Assembly: GCA_025060475.1 (NCBI GenBank)
Contig: JANXBZ010000010.1
Location: forward strand, 29,054-93,053
DNA: 64,000 nt
Direction of reading: 5' to 3'
From: Dictyoglomus sp.
Lineage (GTDB): Bacteria; Dictyoglomota; Dictyoglomia; Dictyoglomales; Dictyoglomaceae
Shown here piece by piece: positions 1-9,230 of the stretch (position 1 is its first letter; each line of letters starts with the position of its first letter). The position numbers were made by a program, and so were the translations under genes. The notes below the pieces were generated by a model. It had not been told where the DNA came from and made no database searches. It saw only the letters and a program-made list of their open reading frames with translations.

Positions 1-184
1 GATCTACAACAACCATCTTTTCTGGTGAAAGATCCTCATATTTAACACCACTTGGTTTTATAACTACAAGATTAGTTTTCAAATCTCTTCCACTTACATT
101 TCCACTGGTTAAAACTACAAGATTATTCTTAGGAAGTTCCATATTCATCTTATAAACTTCTTCTCTAAGCTCTCTTAAAAGCAT
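1..184 (-). CDS. araD: L-ribulose-5-phosphate 4-epimerase, N-terminal part (cut by window edge)
   Basis: The ATG at 184 opens a frame that runs off the left edge, giving about 61 residues that begin MLLRELREEVYKMNMELPK and continue NNLVVLTSGNVSGRD and VVIKPSGVKYEDL. This matches the N-terminus of AraD class II aldolase-fold enzymes, including the T-x-GNxS phosphate-binding segment. AraD converts L-ribulose-5-phosphate to D-xylulose-5-phosphate in arabinose catabolism. The site GAGGTG lies upstream of the ATG. It starts 21 bases after the GH51 gene, so the two are almost certainly co-transcribed: the glycosidase frees arabinose and AraD completes its entry into the pentose phosphate pathway. 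The zinc-ligand histidines lie beyond the edge and cannot be checked. Confidence 0.85.
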   Translation of the reverse strand, partial: MLLRELREEVYKMNMELPKNNLVVLTSGNVSGRDLKTNLVVIKPSGVKYEDLSPEKMVVVD

Positions 185-205
185 CTTTAAAATCACCTCA
201 AAAAT

Positions 206-1741
<1,536 letters not shown>

Positions 1742-1756
1742 TTAAAATCCTCCTTT

Positions 1757-1783
1757 AGTATAGATTTTACTAAAATTTATACT
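1757..1783. promoter_or_regulatory. 27-bp palindrome, candidate operator for abfA-araD
   Basis: The left arm AGTATAGATTTTA and right arm TAAAATTTATACT are inverted repeats with one mismatch in 13, around a single central base at 1770. It overlaps the -10 and predicted start point of the abfA promoter, the classic position for a repressor site. The regulator is unknown; an arabinose-responsive repressor is a guess. Confidence 0.5.
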
Positions 1784-1804
1784 ATAATTTTAATTTTATT
1801 GCAA
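1776..1804 (-). promoter_or_regulatory. Promoter of the abfA-araD operon
   Basis: On the minus strand a -35 TTGCAA (1799-1804) is followed after 17 bases by a -10 TATAAA (1776-1781). The predicted start point falls inside the palindrome at 1757-1783, then the ribosome site and the abfA ATG follow. Spacing is ideal for a sigma-70-type promoter. Confidence 0.6.
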
Positions 1805-1875
1805 GTGCCTTTTAAGAATTAAAATTTAAAATAGCAAAGAATAAAATATAAAGAATTTAAAAACTAAAAATAGGA

Positions 1876-2946
1876 TTATTCCTGCTCAATTTCACTGATT
1901 AATTCTTTTATAAGATTTTTAACAGAAACAATTTTATTCACTCTATAAGCATTAGCTCCTGCAAAAGCAAAGCCTGATTTTAACATTCCCTTTTTTGCAT
2001 TAATTAAAGCTAATGCAATACAGTAAGGTGAATTTATATAATCACAAGTCTTTATACAATGAAAGACACACTTAAAAGGCTTTTTCTCTCCTCTTTCAAC
2101 AGATTCTAAGAATTCATTTTTTATAGCTCTTCCTGGAAGTCCCACAGGACTCTTTATGACTATAATATCTTCCTTTTTTGCATCCAAATAAGCTTTTTTA
2201 AATCTAAAATCCCCATCGCATTCCTCAGTAGCAACAAATCTTGTTGCCATTTGTACACCAGCTGCTCCCATTTTTAAAAATTTAACTATATCCTTCCCAT
2301 CAAATATTCCTCCTGCAGGAATAACTGGTATTTCTTTATCATATTTTTCCTCTAAAACTCTTATCTCCTTCAAAACTTCTTTGAATCTTTCCTCTAGTGT
2401 AATATTTGGATCATCTAATTCTTCTTTCTTGAATCCTAAATGCCCTCCTGCCAAAGGTCCTTCTACAACAAAAGCATCGGGAACATAATTAAATTTATCT
2501 ATCCAGGTTTTTGCGATAATTCTTGCAGCCCTAACTGAAGAAACAATAGGAACTAATTTTGTCCTACTTTCCTTTGTAAGATATTTAGGTAAATCCAAAG
2601 GTAAGCCTGCACCTGCAAAAATAATATCTACCTTCTCTTCTATAGAAGTTTTTACCATGTCTATAAAATTTGTTAAAGCAACCATAATATTCACACCAAT
2701 TATTCCTTTTGTTTTTTCTCTTGCCTTTCTAATCTCTTTTCTTAATGCCCTGATATTTGCTTCTAAAAAATTATTTCCAAAATCATGTTCCAGCATACCA
2801 ATACCTGCAGTAGCTATAACTCCAATTCCGCCTTCTTCCGCTACTGCAGATGCTAAACCTGAAAGGGAAATTCCTACAGCCATTCCTCCTTGGATTATAG
2901 GAATTCTTGCAACTAAGTCTCCAATTTTTAAACTTGGAATTTTCAT
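1876..2946 (-). CDS. Nitronate monooxygenase family flavoprotein (NPD/FabK-like)
   Basis: This 356-residue TIM-barrel FMN enzyme belongs to the nitronate monooxygenase (former 2-nitropropane dioxygenase) family. It opens with PIIQGGMAVGISLSGLASAVAEEGG and has VVEGPLAGGHLG, then PVIPAGGIFDGKDIVKFLKMGAAGVQMATRF, the FMN phosphate-binding half-barrel. A C-terminal FHCIKTCDYINSPYC segment adds cysteines. A clear AAGGAG site precedes the ATG. It follows the nitroreductase gene by 40 bases, so the two flavoproteins probably share an mRNA and may act on nitro or nitronate compounds. The family also contains enoyl-ACP reductases (FabK), so the substrate is open. No fatty acid synthesis genes lie nearby. 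Confidence 0.8.
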   Translation of the reverse strand: MKIPSLKIGDLVARIPIIQGGMAVGISLSGLASAVAEEGGIGVIATAGIGMLEHDFGNNFLEANIRALRKEIRKAREKTKGIIGVNIMVALTNFIDMVKTSIEEKVDIIFAGAGLPLDLPKYLTKESRTKLVPIVSSVRAARIIAKTWIDKFNYVPDAFVVEGPLAGGHLGFKKEELDDPNITLEERFKEVLKEIRVLEEKYDKEIPVIPAGGIFDGKDIVKFLKMGAAGVQMATRFVATEECDGDFRFKKAYLDAKKEDIIVIKSPVGLPGRAIKNEFLESVERGEKKPFKCVFHCIKTCDYINSPYCIALALINAKKGMLKSGFAFAGANAYRVNKIVSVKNLIKELISEIEQE

Positions 2947-2986
2947 AACGTAAATCTCCTTAAAAAATTTTTTTTAAATTAATGGT

Positions 2987-3547
2987 TCATAGGGAAGTAT
3001 ATTTATTTAGGTAAAGAATTTTATCTAAACTAAGTCTCTGAGGTCTTGTCTTTTCTCTTTCTATTTGATCTTCGCTTAATAATGGATTAATTTTTTCTGT
3101 TTTTTTTCCAAAAACTAGTAAAGCAATAACAGTCATATCCTTTGGAATATCAAGAATCTCTTTTACCTTTTCCTCATCATAACCTGCAATGGGATGGGCA
3201 ACTAATCCTAGTTCTACTGCTCTTAAAATCATAAAACCTGTTGCTATTCCTGTGTCAAATAAGGCATATTCTCTTTCTTTTATGATGCAGTCAAAATCCT
3301 TTTTAGTAAATATCACAACAATAAGTGAGGAATTTGTAGCCCACTTATTTCCTGGAGACAAAGCAGTAAATAATTTCTCTAATATTTCCCTGTCATACAC
3401 GAATATAAATCTCCAAGGTTGATTATTAAAACAAGAAGGGGAAAGACCAGCTTTTTCTCCTAAATCCTGAATTAATTCTTCAGTAACCTCAATTGGTTCT
3501 ATGGATCTATAAGCTCTTCTTTCATATATTGCATCTTTTACATTCAT
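2987..3547 (-). CDS. Nitroreductase family protein
   Basis: This 186-residue FMN-dependent NAD(P)H oxidoreductase has the family N-terminus DAIYERRAYRSIEPIEV, then SPSCFNNQPWRFIFVYD (FMN-binding loop), the dimer-swap helices ATGFMILRAVELGLVAHPIAGYD and VIALLVFGKK. Two neighbouring ATG codons occur at the start (3547 and 3543); the first is chosen because AAAGGAGG lies at the right distance. It is the first gene of a pair with the nitronate monooxygenase and is divergent from the GH4 gene. The true substrate (nitro compounds, quinones or flavins) cannot be read from the sequence. Confidence 0.85.
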   Translation of the reverse strand: MNVKDAIYERRAYRSIEPIEVTEELIQDLGEKAGLSPSCFNNQPWRFIFVYDREILEKLFTALSPGNKWATNSSLIVVIFTKKDFDCIIKEREYALFDTGIATGFMILRAVELGLVAHPIAGYDEEKVKEILDIPKDMTVIALLVFGKKTEKINPLLSEDQIEREKTRPQRLSLDKILYLNKYTSL

Positions 3548-3583
3548 TTTTTTCCTCCTTTATAAAAAAATTTCTTTTTTTTG

Positions 3584-3595
3584 TATTATATAATA
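3584..3595. promoter_or_regulatory. Palindromic -10 element shared by divergent nitroreductase and GH4 promoters
   Basis: TATTATATAATA is a perfect palindrome containing TATAAT on the plus strand (3589-3594) and on the minus strand (3585-3590). It lies between the divergent starts at 3547 and 3628, with plausible start points in both directions. The -35 regions are weak on both sides. Confidence 0.45.
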
Positions 3596-3627
3596 GATCA
3601 TGAAATTTTAATCATGGAGGTGTGTAA

Positions 3628-4986
3628 ATGGTAAAAATTGCAATTATAGGTGCAGGAAGTGTTTCTTTTTCTTTAAAACTCATTCAAGATTTAAACTATT
3701 ATAAAGATCTTTCAGGAAGCACGGTAAGCTTTATGGATATTGATGAGAAAAGGCTAAATCTTGTTTATAATTTAGCAGAAAAATACATGAAAGAAACTGG
3801 AACAAACTTAAAACTTGAAAAAACTACAGATAGAAAAAAAGCATTAGATGGCGCAGATTTTGTCATAAATACAGTTAAAATTGGTGGTTATCATAACATG
3901 GAAAAAGAAAGGGAAATAGCAGAAAGTCTTGGATATTATCGAGGAACAGATGACAAGGTTAGTGATTATTATGGAGGATTTTTTGCCTACGAACAACTGA
4001 GGTTTATAAGGGACCTGGCAAGAGATGTTGAAAAAATATGTCCTAATGCCTGGTATATGCAAGTTTCAAACCCTGTATTTGAAGGTACTAATTTGGTACT
4101 GAGAGAAACTGGATTAAAAGTTGTAGGCTTTTGTCACGGTTATTTAGAACTTTTTCATATTATAAAAATGTTAAATCTTGATCCTAAAGATGTGGAAGAA
4201 CAAGTAGCAGGATTTAACCATTGCATATTTCTTACAAAATTTAAATATAAAGGTGAAAATGCTTATCCTCTTTTAGACAAATGGATAAAAGAAGAATTAC
4301 CAAAACTCTGGAATTCTTATGATTATATGATTTCTCCCTGGGAATATACTCAATTTTCTCCTGCTAGTGTAGAAATGTACAAACTTTACGGTTTATTTCC
4401 TATTGGGGATACTCCAAGAAGTGTCTCTCCTTGGTGGTTTCATACTGATTTAAATGAAAAGAAAAAATGGTTTCCCGCAGGAGGACCAGATTCAGAGATT
4501 GGATGGACAATGTATCTATATGGTTTAAAATTAAGATTCCAACAAATGGAGAAATTAGCAAAAGATCCCAGCATTTCGATAACTCGGGAACTTCCTGTAG
4601 AGGAAAGTATGGAATCTATTGTACCTTTTGTAGATGCAATAGTAAACAATCATAAAAGAAGGTTAGTTATAAACGTGCCTAATAATGGAGCAATAAAAGG
4701 TATTCCTGAGGATGTAATAGTAGAAATTCCTGTATATGTGGATAAAAATGGAATTGAGAGAGAAAAAATAGAAAATATTCCTTCCCGTTTAATGCTTTAT
4801 GTTCTAATTCCAAGATGGCTTAGAATGGAAAGAATATTACAAGCTTTTAGAGAAGAAGATAGAACAAGCCTTATTCTTATGATAATGGAGGATCATAGAA
4901 CAAAAACTTTTGAGCAGGGAAAAAACTTAGTAGAAACTATTCTTTCTCAGCCTTGGAATGAGGATATGAATAAGCACTATAAATAA
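3628..4986 (+). CDS. GH4 family glycosidase, alpha-galacturonidase/alpha-glucuronidase type
   Basis: The 452-residue protein has the GH4 Rossmann start KIAIIGAGSVSFSLKLIQDL for NAD, MQVSNPV (Asn148-Pro149), and the metal-binding Cys169-His170 in FCHGY. GFNHCIFL supplies the later conserved histidine. GH4 enzymes use NAD+ and Mn2+ in a redox elimination mechanism. The residue pair after Cys-His tracks specificity: CHG-type members include uronidases, whereas maltose and phospho-alpha-glucosidases carry other residues, so a uronidase is most likely. This suits a pectin-using organism. GGAGGTGTG precedes the ATG. It is cytoplasmic. Substrate identity is inference. Confidence 0.8.
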   Translation: MVKIAIIGAGSVSFSLKLIQDLNYYKDLSGSTVSFMDIDEKRLNLVYNLAEKYMKETGTNLKLEKTTDRKKALDGADFVINTVKIGGYHNMEKEREIAESLGYYRGTDDKVSDYYGGFFAYEQLRFIRDLARDVEKICPNAWYMQVSNPVFEGTNLVLRETGLKVVGFCHGYLELFHIIKMLNLDPKDVEEQVAGFNHCIFLTKFKYKGENAYPLLDKWIKEELPKLWNSYDYMISPWEYTQFSPASVEMYKLYGLFPIGDTPRSVSPWWFHTDLNEKKKWFPAGGPDSEIGWTMYLYGLKLRFQQMEKLAKDPSISITRELPVEESMESIVPFVDAIVNNHKRRLVINVPNNGAIKGIPEDVIVEIPVYVDKNGIEREKIENIPSRLMLYVLIPRWLRMERILQAFREEDRTSLILMIMEDHRTKTFEQGKNLVETILSQPWNEDMNKHYK

Positions 4987-4998
4987 TTCTATAGTATA

Positions 4999-5018
4999 GG
5001 GAGAGCACAAGCTCTCCC
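4999..5018 (+). terminator. GC-rich hairpin after the GH4 gene
   Basis: The stem GGGAGAGC/GCTCTCCC (8 bp) has the loop ACAA and is followed by TTAAAT, a poor U-tract. It ends 13 bases before the next ATG (5032). It probably terminates or attenuates GH4 transcription, or partly masks the next start. Confidence 0.5.
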
Positions 5019-5031
5019 CTTAAATACTAAG

Positions 5032-5808
5032 ATGATAATTTATAAGAAAATAAATAAAATAAAAAGAATTTTACTCTCTTCTTTACTTATCTTTTTATTA
5101 TCCTCTATCTCCTATCCCTTTACCTTTGCAGTTATCGGAGATAGAACAGGAAGACCTATGAGAGGCGTATTTGAAAAAAATCTTTCAGAAATTCTAAAAA
5201 CTGATGCAAAATTTATTATTCAACTTGGAGATATTTTAGAGAATAGTAGTGTAGAACAATATGAATTTATAAAGAATCTTCTTAAGAATATAAAGATTCC
5301 TATATACTTTGTTCCAGGAAACCATGATTTACTAGGAGACCCCGAGGGTAAGAAATTTCAAGAGTTTACGAGAAAACCTCTTTATTACTATTTTGATTAT
5401 GAGAATGCAAGGTTTATTATTTTAAACAATTCCTCAGGAAGAATCGGAAAAGAACAAATGATATGGTTAATTGATGTTTTAGAAAATACTAAAACAAAAT
5501 ATAAGTTTGTTTTTATGCATCAACCAGTGATAGCTCCAAGCTTTTTCTTCATATTTCATAAAGCGGATCCTATAGAATCTATAAAACTTATGGAAATTTT
5601 TGAAAAATATCAAGTTGATTACGTTTTTTCAGGTCATATCCATATGTATTATAGAAAAGAGATAAATGGGGTAATCTATATAATCTCAGGAATTGGTGGT
5701 TCAACTCCTTATGTATCTCCAGAAGTCGATGCTGGAAAACCCCATTTTATATTAATAAATGTATCTGAGAATGGAATAACAGATAATAGGATTATTATTG
5801 AAAAATAA
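5032..5808 (+). CDS. Exported calcineurin-like metallophosphoesterase
   Basis: 258 residues. Residues 1-30 form a basic, then hydrophobic, signal peptide, so the enzyme acts outside the cytoplasmic membrane. The metallophosphoesterase motifs are in order: IGDR (Asp37), QLGD, PGNHDLLG, FMHQP and FSGHIHMYY, which supply the two-metal site. Members hydrolyse phosphate mono- or diesters; the substrate here is unknown. The start has no clear Shine-Dalgarno site and sits just behind the hairpin at 4999-5018, so translation may be low or the true start may differ slightly. It ends in a small hairpin and T-run near 5811-5844 facing the ASRT-family gene. Confidence 0.85.
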   Translation: MIIYKKINKIKRILLSSLLIFLLSSISYPFTFAVIGDRTGRPMRGVFEKNLSEILKTDAKFIIQLGDILENSSVEQYEFIKNLLKNIKIPIYFVPGNHDLLGDPEGKKFQEFTRKPLYYYFDYENARFIILNNSSGRIGKEQMIWLIDVLENTKTKYKFVFMHQPVIAPSFFFIFHKADPIESIKLMEIFEKYQVDYVFSGHIHMYYRKEINGVIYIISGIGGSTPYVSPEVDAGKPHFILINVSENGITDNRIIIEK

Positions 5809-5810
5809 GA

Positions 5811-5844
5811 GAAGAAAAAATCTTCTTCCCTTCAAATTTTTTTT
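5811..5844 (+). terminator. Weak terminator after the metallophosphoesterase gene
   Basis: A GAAGA/TCTTC stem (5811-5815 with 5821-5825) over an A5 loop is followed after 10 bases by an eight-T run. It lies between convergent genes. The stem is short and A/T-rich, so confidence is modest. Confidence 0.35.
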
Positions 5845-5852
5845 ATAAACTA

Positions 5853-6233
5853 TTAATCTTTCTCAGCCCATGCCATAGCGGTCATATAAGCTAAATTTGG
5901 CTGTCTTGTATCCAATCGGGAATGCTGAACAATAATTTTTACATCACTTTCTACCTTTATTGCAAAGGGTATATCTCGCTCTAATCTAACTCCCAAAATT
6001 TCTTCTGATTTATCTAATCGGACATGCCAAGTTCTTTTAGGAAGAACAATAATTTCCTTAGATTCTACGGGATCTTTATCTTCAAAATAAAAAGTAAATT
6101 TTACTTTTGCAGGTTTATTATTTACATTTAAAATGCATGTGGATTCATGGCTAGGAAGATTAGGATCTCCTATAGAAGGAAGATATGCATCAGGAATAAA
6201 CCAAAGTTTTGCACCAACTTCTTTATTTTCCAT
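5853..6233 (-). CDS. ASRT-family protein (Anabaena sensory rhodopsin transducer-like)
   Basis: This 126-residue soluble protein carries the family pattern GAKLWFIPDAYLPS, SHESTCILNVNN, KFTFYFEDKDPVE, WHVRLDK and a C-terminal FAIKVESDVKIIVQHSRLDTRQPNLAYMTAMAWAE. ASRT proteins are small beta-sandwich tetramers. In Anabaena one pairs with a sensory rhodopsin, but most homologues, including those of Thermotoga, live without any rhodopsin, and a carbohydrate-binding role has been proposed. No rhodopsin gene is visible here. The ATG follows GGAGGAGGT by a long spacer of about 8 bases. It stands alone between the phosphoesterase and the divergent TetR operon. Family call is firm, function unknown. 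Confidence 0.8.
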   Translation of the reverse strand: MENKEVGAKLWFIPDAYLPSIGDPNLPSHESTCILNVNNKPAKVKFTFYFEDKDPVESKEIIVLPKRTWHVRLDKSEEILGVRLERDIPFAIKVESDVKIIVQHSRLDTRQPNLAYMTAMAWAEKD

Positions 6234-6325
6234 AGGATTCTACCTCCTCCGAAAACAAGATAAAATATTTAGTCCTCTAATTCCTTTATTATAATTTTAA
6301 CGTGGAAATTTCATTTTATTTATTG

Positions 6326-6351
6326 TATAATACATACTGACCAGTCGGTAT
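6326..6351 (+). promoter_or_regulatory. Promoter -10 and TetR-type operator before the TetR gene
   Basis: A perfect -10 TATAAT (6326-6331) is followed at 6334-6351 by the inverted repeat ATACTGACCAGTCGGTAT, arms TACTGAC/GTCGGTA with one mismatch. The repeat covers the predicted start point, and the AGGAGG site comes straight after. This is the usual layout for TetR-family autorepression. Confidence 0.6.
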
Positions 6352-6366
6352 TTAGGAGGTAATTTT

Positions 6367-6954
6367 ATGAAAGAAATCTCTACTAAGGAAAAATTAATTA
6401 TCGTAGGGGAAAACCTATTTTCAAAAAAAGGTTATGAAGGAACCAGTGTATCGGATATTTGTAAAGAGGCAGGATTCAGTAAAGGAGCATTCTTCTATTA
6501 TTTTCCTACAAAGGAAGATTTTTTCCTAGAAATCCTTGATAGATGGTTACTACAACTTTCCCAAAGGTTGGAAAATTACAGATTAAATTCCCCTAAGATA
6601 TTAGATGGAATCCTAAGAATGACAGAAATTTTTGAAGATGTTTTTCGAGAATCCAAAGAAAGATTGTATCTTTTTTTAGAATTTTTAAGAATTGGTATAA
6701 GAGATGAAAAAATCATAAAAAAGATTGGATTACAATTTAAAAAATTTAAAGATTATTTTTCTTTTGTCATAGAGGAAGGAATAAAAGAAGGAAGTTTTAA
6801 AGATATTGATTCCCATATGATAGCTAAATTATTGATTTCTTTTTCCTTAGGGACTATTTTTCAAGAAATATTTGACTCTTCAGAAAATTGGGAAAAATTC
6901 AGTTTAGAAGGAATTAAATTTATAATTTCAACTATTAAAAAGGAGGAAAAATAA
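6367..6954 (+). CDS. TetR/AcrR family transcriptional regulator
   Basis: 195 residues. The N-terminal HTH is canonical: IIVGENLFSKKGYEGTSVSDICKEAGFSKGAFFYYFPTKEDFF (residues about 11-53). The rest is an all-helical ligand-binding and dimer domain. AGGAGG lies 7 bases before the ATG. It is followed after 2 bases by the epimerase and then the alcohol dehydrogenase, so it probably controls these genes and itself through the inverted repeat at 6334-6351. The ligand is unknown; the C-terminal domain of this family is too variable to predict from. Confidence 0.92.
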   Translation: MKEISTKEKLIIVGENLFSKKGYEGTSVSDICKEAGFSKGAFFYYFPTKEDFFLEILDRWLLQLSQRLENYRLNSPKILDGILRMTEIFEDVFRESKERLYLFLEFLRIGIRDEKIIKKIGLQFKKFKDYFSFVIEEGIKEGSFKDIDSHMIAKLLISFSLGTIFQEIFDSSENWEKFSLEGIKFIISTIKKEEK

Positions 6955-6956
6955 GT

Positions 6957-7970
6957 ATGAGAGTTCTAATAACAGGAGCTTTTGGAAATATAGGATTAAG
7001 CACTATTGAGGAAGTTATAACTCAGGGAGATATTGTAAGATGTTTTGACTTGAAAACCAAGAAAAACGAAAGTATCTTTAGGAACTTGAAAAGGAAATAT
7101 AAAGATAGAATTGAAGTATATTGGGGAGATATAACAAAAGAAGATGATATTAGAAAGGCATTAGAAAACCAAGACGTTGTCATCCATCTTGCCTTTATAA
7201 TACCTAAACTTTCTTCTACAGGACTTGAATCTGAAAAAGTTCCAGATATTGCATATAAGATTAATGTTATAGGGACTAAAAATCTTGTTTCTATGATGGA
7301 AATTCTTCCAAAACCTAAAAAATTAATATTTACTTCTTCTGTTCATGTTTTTGGACTTACTCAACATCTTGAACCTCCAAGAAAATCTGATGATCCTGTA
7401 AATCCCCATGAACATTATTCGAGACATAAATTAGAATGTGAAAATATTATTAAAAACTCAAATCTTACATGGAGTATATATAGACTTTCCGCATCTTTAC
7501 CAATAAATTTAAAACTTGATATAGGAATGTTTGATGTTCCTCTAAACAATAGAATGGAATATGTTCATACAAAAGATGTGGGATTTGCTATAGCAAAAGG
7601 AATAAAAAGTGATAAAATCTGGAAAAAGGTCCTTCTAATAGGTGGAGGACCAAGATGTCAGTATTATTACAAAGATATAGTGGAAAAAGTATTAAAAAGT
7701 ATAGGTTTAGGTATGCTTCCCGAAGAAGCCTTCTCAGATAAGCCTTTTGCTACTGATTGGATGGATACAAGGGAAAGTGAAGAGATTTTACATTATCAAA
7801 GAAGAACTCTTGAAGACTACATTGAAGATGTAAAGAAAACGTTGGGATATAAAATATTCTTTATAAGACTTTTTAGTCCCACAATAAGATATTTACTTTT
7901 GAAAAAATCGCCTTATTATAAAAAAAGATATATTCCTTTGAAGGTGCTTTTAGAAGGATATAGATTTTAA
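6957..7970 (+). CDS. NAD-dependent epimerase/dehydratase (extended SDR)
   Basis: 337 residues. The Rossmann motif GAFGNIG at residues 7-13, DVVIHLAF, FTSSVHVFG and YSRHK (Tyr and Lys of the YxxxK catalytic pair) mark an extended short-chain dehydrogenase, the group of nucleotide-sugar epimerases and related reductases. AAAGGAGG overlaps the end of the TetR gene. The C-terminal 60 residues (SPTIRYLLLKKSPYYKKRYIPLK) are basic, aromatic and unlike the sugar epimerases, so the substrate may be a lipid or other small molecule. It is the middle gene of a TetR-SDR-ADH operon, 30 bases before the alcohol dehydrogenase. Confidence 0.85.
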   Translation: MRVLITGAFGNIGLSTIEEVITQGDIVRCFDLKTKKNESIFRNLKRKYKDRIEVYWGDITKEDDIRKALENQDVVIHLAFIIPKLSSTGLESEKVPDIAYKINVIGTKNLVSMMEILPKPKKLIFTSSVHVFGLTQHLEPPRKSDDPVNPHEHYSRHKLECENIIKNSNLTWSIYRLSASLPINLKLDIGMFDVPLNNRMEYVHTKDVGFAIAKGIKSDKIWKKVLLIGGGPRCQYYYKDIVEKVLKSIGLGMLPEEAFSDKPFATDWMDTRESEEILHYQRRTLEDYIEDVKKTLGYKIFFIRLFSPTIRYLLLKKSPYYKKRYIPLKVLLEGYRF

Positions 7971-8000
7971 ATAATTTTAAAAATTTGAGGAGGCTTTTCT

Positions 8001-9230
8001 ATGAAGGCTATTTATTTTGAAGAAAGTATACCAAGATATATTCTTAGTAAGATATTAGGAAATATAAATTCTTCCTTTTACTATAACATTTTTTCATGTA
8101 TAAGATATGGAGATATTCCTGAACCAAAACTTCCAGGAAAAAAATGGGTAAAGATAAGAACATTAATGGGAGGAATATGTGGAAGCGACATAAATCTAAT
8201 TCGCCTTCACGACAGTCCTTCTACTTCTTCCTATGCGTCTTTTCCTTTTGTCATAGGGCATGAGAATTTAGGAATAATTGTTGAAAAAGGAGAAGAAGTA
8301 GAAAATTTCAACATAGGAGATAGAGTAGTAGCTGATCCTGTTTTATCCTGCAACGCAAGAGATATTTATCCTCCTTGCGAATATTGCCAAAATTGGGAAT
8401 TTAGCCAATGTAGAAACTTCACAAAGGGAAATATTGCTCCAGGTCTTATTATTGGTTCCTGTAGAGATACTGGAGGAAGTTGGGGAGAATATTTTGTTGC
8501 CCACGAATTTCAGCTTTTTAAAGTTCCAGAAAACGTCAAAAATGAAACAGCAGTACAGATTCAACCCTTTTGTGATGGGCTCCATGCTGTAATGAGAAAT
8601 TATCCTAAAGATAGTGATACTGTTTTAATTATTGGTGCTGGAAGTATAGGGATAAATGTAGTTTCTTCTCTCAGAGCCTTAGGAAGTAAAGCAAGAATAA
8701 TTGTTTTAGCAAGATATAAATTTCAAGGAGAGCTAGCAAAACATTATGGAGCTGATGAGGTTATATATACTAAAAATCTCGACACTTACTCCTTGTATAA
8801 AAAAGTAGCAGAATTAACCAATGGAGAAGTTTTAAAAACTCTTTTGGGAAAACCTAATTTTGTGGGGGGAGGAGATGTCGTTTTCGAATGTGTTGGAACT
8901 GATGACAGTGTGGATGATGCGCTAAGACTTACAAAAGCAGGAGGAAAATTAGTTCTTGTAGGATTAATTGGAGAAACTAAAAAAGTAGATTGGACTCCTC
9001 TTTGGTTCAAAGAGTTGAAAGTCTCGGGAACAAATAGTAGTAGTGGCGAAATTTATAAAGGAGAAAGAAAAAGAGGATACGAAATTGCTTTGGAGTTTAT
9101 GAAAAATGGTTTAGATTTATCTCCTCTTCTTACCCATACTTTTTCTCTAAAAGACTACAAAAAAGCTATAGAAATGAATTTTCAAAAAAGCAAATATGGA
9201 TTAATAAAATCTGCTTTTATATTTGATTAA
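8001..9230 (+). CDS. Zinc-dependent alcohol dehydrogenase (MDR superfamily)
   Basis: 409 residues. The GroES-like domain has GGICGSD (catalytic zinc Cys) and VIGHENLG (His-Glu), followed by a cysteine lobe CNARDIYPPCEYCQNWEFSQC whose first spacing (eight residues) is longer than the usual CxxC. The cofactor domain has VLIIGAGSIGINVVSSLRALG. GAGGAGG precedes the ATG. It oxidises an alcohol or polyol with NAD(P)+. Its place behind TetR and SDR genes suggests the two dehydrogenases act on one pathway. The C-terminus overlaps the end of the convergent gene by 14 bases. At 409 residues it is longer than the typical 340-360, because of a long N-terminal segment and inserts. Confidence 0.88.
   Translation: MKAIYFEESIPRYILSKILGNINSSFYYNIFSCIRYGDIPEPKLPGKKWVKIRTLMGGICGSDINLIRLHDSPSTSSYASFPFVIGHENLGIIVEKGEEVENFNIGDRVVADPVLSCNARDIYPPCEYCQNWEFSQCRNFTKGNIAPGLIIGSCRDTGGSWGEYFVAHEFQLFKVPENVKNETAVQIQPFCDGLHAVMRNYPKDSDTVLIIGAGSIGINVVSSLRALGSKARIIVLARYKFQGELAKHYGADEVIYTKNLDTYSLYKKVAELTNGEVLKTLLGKPNFVGGGDVVFECVGTDDSVDDALRLTKAGGKLVLVGLIGETKKVDWTPLWFKELKVSGTNSSSGEIYKGERKRGYEIALEFMKNGLDLSPLLTHTFSLKDYKKAIEMNFQKSKYGLIKSAFIFD

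Noticed and set aside
2657..2953. Plus-strand proline- and alanine-rich frame opposite the nitronate monooxygenase
   Set aside because: It is low complexity and antisense to a conserved flavoenzyme, without a ribosome site.
3844..4062. Short minus-strand reading frame inside the GH4 gene
   Set aside because: No ribosome site and no protein-like pattern; it is the shadow of a well-supported gene. Many other such frames in the window were dropped for the same reason.
3628..4986. Lactate or malate dehydrogenase reading of the GH4 gene
   Set aside because: The Rossmann start is shared, but the NP pair, FCHG motif and GFNH segment are GH4-specific.
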